NCBI GenBank assembly: GCA_003993805.1 | Contig: RSEF01000005.1 | Location: 19,529,517-19,593,516, forward strand | DNA from: Himantopus leucocephalus | Taxonomy: Eukaryota > Chordata > Aves > Charadriiformes > Recurvirostridae | DNA: 64,000 nucleotides | Direction: 5' to 3' | Shown here: piece after piece, positions 60,101-64,000 of the stretch | Layout: every line of letters starts with the position of its first letter | Numbering within the stretch: position 1 is the stretch's first letter | The notes under the pieces: model-generated | Told to the model about the DNA's origin: nothing | What the model saw: the letters and a program-made list of their open reading frames with translations, nothing else | Databases searched by the model: none | Program-made: the position numbers and the translations under genes

Positions 60101-61755
60101 CATTTTCTGATGCATCTATCAACCAGGTCTTTGAGAAGATTTTGGTACCAAGAATCACAAGACATTTCTCACAAAACCATGAATGTTCTTGACCCCTGGA
60201 GAGAAAATTTCAGCCCATTCATTAATTTTAAAGGTACCAGTTAAGGCAGAAGTATTCTTTTGTGTAGGATGAAATAAAATCATATTAAAAAAGTATTAAG
60301 AATCTCCGGCAAGTATTGTGAACTTTCAAGTCAAATTATTATATATGGTTATTTAACTAATAATTACTATGTGGATATTTTAAACTTCAAAATGTTTAAG
60401 CCATGACTGAAGAAGTCTGATATTACTCCTCTCCCAATGATATCTCCTATCACCAAGATTTATGAGGAATTACAGTTTAGTCCTATGTGCAGCATTTGAA
60501 TAAAACATCTTTTCCATACAGTTTAGGTCCCATTTTGAAATAGTCCAAATATGTCTGGCATTATTAAGATTGGAATTATGATTAAAATACAACTTCTTTT
60601 TACTTACAGAATGAGTATATAAGTTTGGTCTTTGAGAGATGTGTAAATCTTTCTGATCTTATTTCCAAAACAAGGAGTTTTGGATAAAGGTTGCCAATTC
60701 ATAAATGCCATTTCACATAAAGGGATCAGCACCTAAAAGAGAAGACAACCTCTGAAATAATTGTTTTAATCATGGAGTTTCAGGCCCCACTCTTGCCTAA
60801 AGCAAGAAAATATTCTTAGACAGAAGTCAGGGTGGGCAGAATTCTCAAAAATCCCAAGTTTCCCTAAAGCCAGATGCTGCTGCCCACTCTCCTGAAAGGA
60901 AAGGGATTGTTCAGAAGTTTAGATTTAGATTAGAAGAAAATTTTCCTTTCATCAAGGCATGTTTTTTTAGCATTGAAGAGGAGACAAAATATTAACGACA
61001 GATTTCTTCTTGTGTTACATTTGAAAGGGTTTCACATTTGCTAACCTCAGTTGCTCCGATTTACATCAGAATAAAGGGCAGGAGAATTCTTTACCTTACC
61101 AACACATCTGCTGCTTCTGTCTCCATCTTGTCTTCAAGACCAATCAGGTAAGTGCATCAGCTGGTTTTGATGAAACCAATGACATAGCACATACCCCATC
61201 TACACGAATGCCAACCCCGTTCCATTTTCTTTTGACTGACCTGTGTTCCACCATTCTCCAACTGCAGAAATGCACTTTGCTTTCCTTATCCTTTTCTAAT
61301 TAGCGTGCTTAATGATTCCTATATATCATCCCTGAGACAAGCCTTTCTCAGTAATTATTTGTTCCCAGACGGTAGCTTAGAGTAAGGAACTATGGTGATT
61401 GCCTATACAAATTTATCTAGCAAAATAAATTAAATAGAATTTATTTAGATAAGAATTAACAGGTATAATCTCACAATGGGTTAATGCTACAGAATATGTG
61501 AGTACAATTAACTGTGTGTTAAAGACGTTCTGATTTGTATATTATCAAATTTTGCACTAGTATCTCCTGCAAACATTTTCAAACAATAACAGTCAGGGGG
61601 CAACGTGGTAAACAAATTCTAAAAATTATTCTATTTAGCAATTGCATACGGTATGTCCTCAGAGAAAGCAGAAGCAGTTTGTGAATGTGGAAATTTAATC
61701 CTGAAACTCCTATTATACTTGGAATACATTTTTTTTTATATGACGTGGCAGTGTG
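57175..61755. other. Mostly AT-rich non-coding DNA
   Basis: No gene is supported. A single N at 57630 precedes a 19-A run (57635-57653). Two same-frame open stretches (58127-58327, 58337-58531) separated by one TGA are noted as a possible decayed coding relic. The rest is featureless. Confidence 0.45.
57635..57653. repeat. A19 homopolymer next to an undetermined base
   Basis: N at 57630, then GGGG and nineteen A. The homopolymer length is unreliable. Confidence 0.9.
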
Positions 61756-61759
61756 CGCT

Positions 61760-61962
61760 CACAGCCATGAAAGCCAACCATACCCTGGGCTGCATCAAAA
61801 GAAGTGTCACCAGCAGGTCGAGGGAGGTGATTCTCCCCTTCTACTCTGCATTTGTGAGACCCCACCTGGAGTACTGTGCTCAGCTCCAGGGCCCTCAGCA
61901 CAGACATGGACCTGTTGGAGGGCTCCAGAGAAGAGCCATGAAGATGATCAGAGGGCTGGAGC
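61760..61962 (+). mobile_element. CR1 LINE fragment (end of ORF2)
   Basis: The + strand reads NHTLGCIKRSVTSRSREVIL, SAFVRPHLEYCAQ, then LQRRAMKMIRGLE, the well-known C-terminal part of CR1 ORF2 with small frame damage in between. It runs into the 1000-N gap. Confidence 0.92.
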
Positions 61963-62962
61963 NNNNNNNNNNNNNNNNNNNNNNNNNNNNNNNNNNNNNN
62001 NNNNNNNNNNNNNNNNNNNNNNNNNNNNNNNNNNNNNNNNNNNNNNNNNNNNNNNNNNNNNNNNNNNNNNNNNNNNNNNNNNNNNNNNNNNNNNNNNNNN
62101 NNNNNNNNNNNNNNNNNNNNNNNNNNNNNNNNNNNNNNNNNNNNNNNNNNNNNNNNNNNNNNNNNNNNNNNNNNNNNNNNNNNNNNNNNNNNNNNNNNNN
62201 NNNNNNNNNNNNNNNNNNNNNNNNNNNNNNNNNNNNNNNNNNNNNNNNNNNNNNNNNNNNNNNNNNNNNNNNNNNNNNNNNNNNNNNNNNNNNNNNNNNN
62301 NNNNNNNNNNNNNNNNNNNNNNNNNNNNNNNNNNNNNNNNNNNNNNNNNNNNNNNNNNNNNNNNNNNNNNNNNNNNNNNNNNNNNNNNNNNNNNNNNNNN
62401 NNNNNNNNNNNNNNNNNNNNNNNNNNNNNNNNNNNNNNNNNNNNNNNNNNNNNNNNNNNNNNNNNNNNNNNNNNNNNNNNNNNNNNNNNNNNNNNNNNNN
62501 NNNNNNNNNNNNNNNNNNNNNNNNNNNNNNNNNNNNNNNNNNNNNNNNNNNNNNNNNNNNNNNNNNNNNNNNNNNNNNNNNNNNNNNNNNNNNNNNNNNN
62601 NNNNNNNNNNNNNNNNNNNNNNNNNNNNNNNNNNNNNNNNNNNNNNNNNNNNNNNNNNNNNNNNNNNNNNNNNNNNNNNNNNNNNNNNNNNNNNNNNNNN
62701 NNNNNNNNNNNNNNNNNNNNNNNNNNNNNNNNNNNNNNNNNNNNNNNNNNNNNNNNNNNNNNNNNNNNNNNNNNNNNNNNNNNNNNNNNNNNNNNNNNNN
62801 NNNNNNNNNNNNNNNNNNNNNNNNNNNNNNNNNNNNNNNNNNNNNNNNNNNNNNNNNNNNNNNNNNNNNNNNNNNNNNNNNNNNNNNNNNNNNNNNNNNN
62901 NNNNNNNNNNNNNNNNNNNNNNNNNNNNNNNNNNNNNNNNNNNNNNNNNNNNNNNNNNNNNN
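61963..62962. other. Assembly gap, exactly 1000 N
   Basis: A round-number placeholder between a CR1 fragment and a GC-rich CpG block. Both kinds of sequence commonly break avian assemblies. Confidence 0.99.
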
Positions 62963-63310
62963 GGGGCTGCGACGTGTGATGGCACCCGTGGCAAGGGGGA
63001 GGTCACGCCTCGGGGGGGCCCTCGGCAAAGGGAGCCGAAGGCGTTACTCTGAGAGCCTTCAGGGTTTCCAGTCAGCCCGGGCTGCGGGGGGCCTCACCCG
63101 CCGAGCAGCAAAATGGAGGAGGGTGGGCAGGACGGGCGGGCAGGGGGCCGCGGGGCTGCCCGAGCCTGGAGAGGCGCCGGCCCGCAGGCCTGGTGTTGCG
63201 AGGGAGAGCTGGCACCGCAGGCCAGGTGTGGCCCTGCCAGCAGCCCACACGTGTGTGTGTTCCGCTTGCTGGGCGTGACAGATCTCACAGGTTTGTTACA
63301 CCCGGGTACA
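62963..63310. promoter_or_regulatory. CpG-island-like block
   Basis: About 350 bp of strongly GC-rich DNA with many CG dinucleotides in an AT-rich region, containing a YY1-like CAAAATGGAGG word near 63109 and GGGCGGG boxes near 63135. It could be a CpG-island promoter or first exon of a gene mostly inside the gap or beyond the window. Frames through it have no recognised protein. Confidence 0.45.
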
Positions 63311-64000
63311 GCGGTGTCGGCAATGTAGGTGATTTGTCAGCATGCGTTCTCTGTGCTTGAGGCTTCCTTAAGCTGTGTATATTAAGAATATGTTTAGCTC
63401 CTTGTTTTGCCAAACTGCTATGAGCTTGTTACAAACAGGCCGCAGTCAGATTCCAGTTTTATGGTTCATGCTGGGGATATATACTGTTCACCTGGAAATA
63501 AACTCCCACCACCTTTGCCATTTCCGATAACCTCTCTCAGCACAGAAATTAGTATTTCACACATCTAGGTGAAAGTAAGTGGCAGCGGTAAGAACGCTTG
63601 TAGCTTTTCCCACTGTTGCTGGTACCACTCCTGCTACGTTTTCTTCAAAGAAAGGTGTGTGTAGATACAGTCGGGATCAGAACATACCAGCCACCATGCC
63701 TGTAAGATCACTGTTTTCTAAATAGGAGAAATTGACCAAAAATACACCTCAAAGCTTTATTAGAACAATAAACCACTGAAGTAAACCAAACTACTTGTGC
63801 TCTCTAAAAGAACTAAGCACTGTGTGTCTATCTATGAGAAGCTGTGAGAAAAGGGTTTCATGCACAGGCCAAATGTCTGATGAATTCAGATGGCAGAAAA
63901 TACTCAGCAAGCTGAAAGCCACATCTGTGATCATTCTTGGTTGGTAAAAGCGAGCTATGGCTGATTGTATCCCCTCCTGACTTTGCTGACAGTCCACTTC
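63311..64000. other. Non-coding DNA to window end
   Basis: Moderately AT-rich. It includes an AATAAA word near 63766 without a recognised gene upstream. No repeat family was identified. Confidence 0.4.

Noticed and set aside
61653..63278. 541-, 455-, 377- and 352-codon frames across the last gap
   Set aside because: They bridge 1000 N. Only the CR1 peptide on the left is meaningful.
1..64000. CRISPR arrays, bacterial or phage defence systems, tRNA and rRNA genes
   Set aside because: The DNA is vertebrate. I saw no direct-repeat/spacer array and no tRNA arm or rRNA core sequence by eye; a covariance-model scan would be needed to exclude small RNAs.

Overview
The window is vertebrate nuclear DNA, almost certainly from a bird. 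It holds two recognisable vertebrate genes, TNKS1BP1 (3' part) and APLNR, in the same order and orientation as in mammals. It also holds many fragments of CR1 LINEs, the dominant avian retroelement, with characteristic 3' tails and reverse-transcriptase peptides, and one bird-type endogenous retroviral LTR. There are no bacterial-style operons, CRISPR arrays or phage genes.

Left domain, 1-16.3 kb: very GC-rich and gene-dense, as on an avian microchromosome. Positions 1-7.1 kb carry the last eight exons of TNKS1BP1 (TAB182) on the + strand. The reading frame is already open at base 1, the stop is at 6402-6404, and an intron follows in the 3' UTR. Its second exon in the window contains a striking in-frame 69-bp (23-residue) tandem array. 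APLNR, the apelin receptor, is an intact single-exon CDS at 10919-12031 (+). The spacer between the genes holds an AT-rich conserved-element-like island, a GATA/CACCC cluster, and a degenerate AAATGC repeat with a poly-C run. From 12.3 to 16.3 kb there are only simple repeats, a 19-bp minisatellite, and what looks like the 3' end of a minus-strand gene (poly(A) signal at 16106-16111). By mammalian synteny that would be the position of LRRC55, but no coding exon follows.

At 16307-16316 a 10-N gap coincides with an abrupt change of composition. From about 16.6 kb to 63 kb the DNA is AT-rich with no gene I can support. I see CR1 pieces (16.3-16.8, 30.65-30.84, 31.2-31.56, 36.4, 54.1, 57.0 and 61.8 kb), one solo-LTR-like element (21.96-22.76 kb), microsatellites, and two placeholder gaps of exactly 1000 N (29655-30654, 61963-62962). 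The last gap is followed by a GC-rich, CpG-island-like block (62963 to about 63310).

Functionally, TNKS1BP1 encodes a large, low-complexity tankyrase/CCR4-NOT-associated scaffold and APLNR encodes a class A GPCR for apelin/ELABELA. They are linked by conserved synteny, not by a shared pathway. The most useful observations are: the 69-bp repeat array with two unit types; the apparent loss of the key arginine in the C-terminal tankyrase-binding motif; the orphan minus-strand 3' end next to a suspicious gap and composition break; and the candidate regulatory elements upstream of APLNR. Homology statements come from remembered family sequences; no database search was run.
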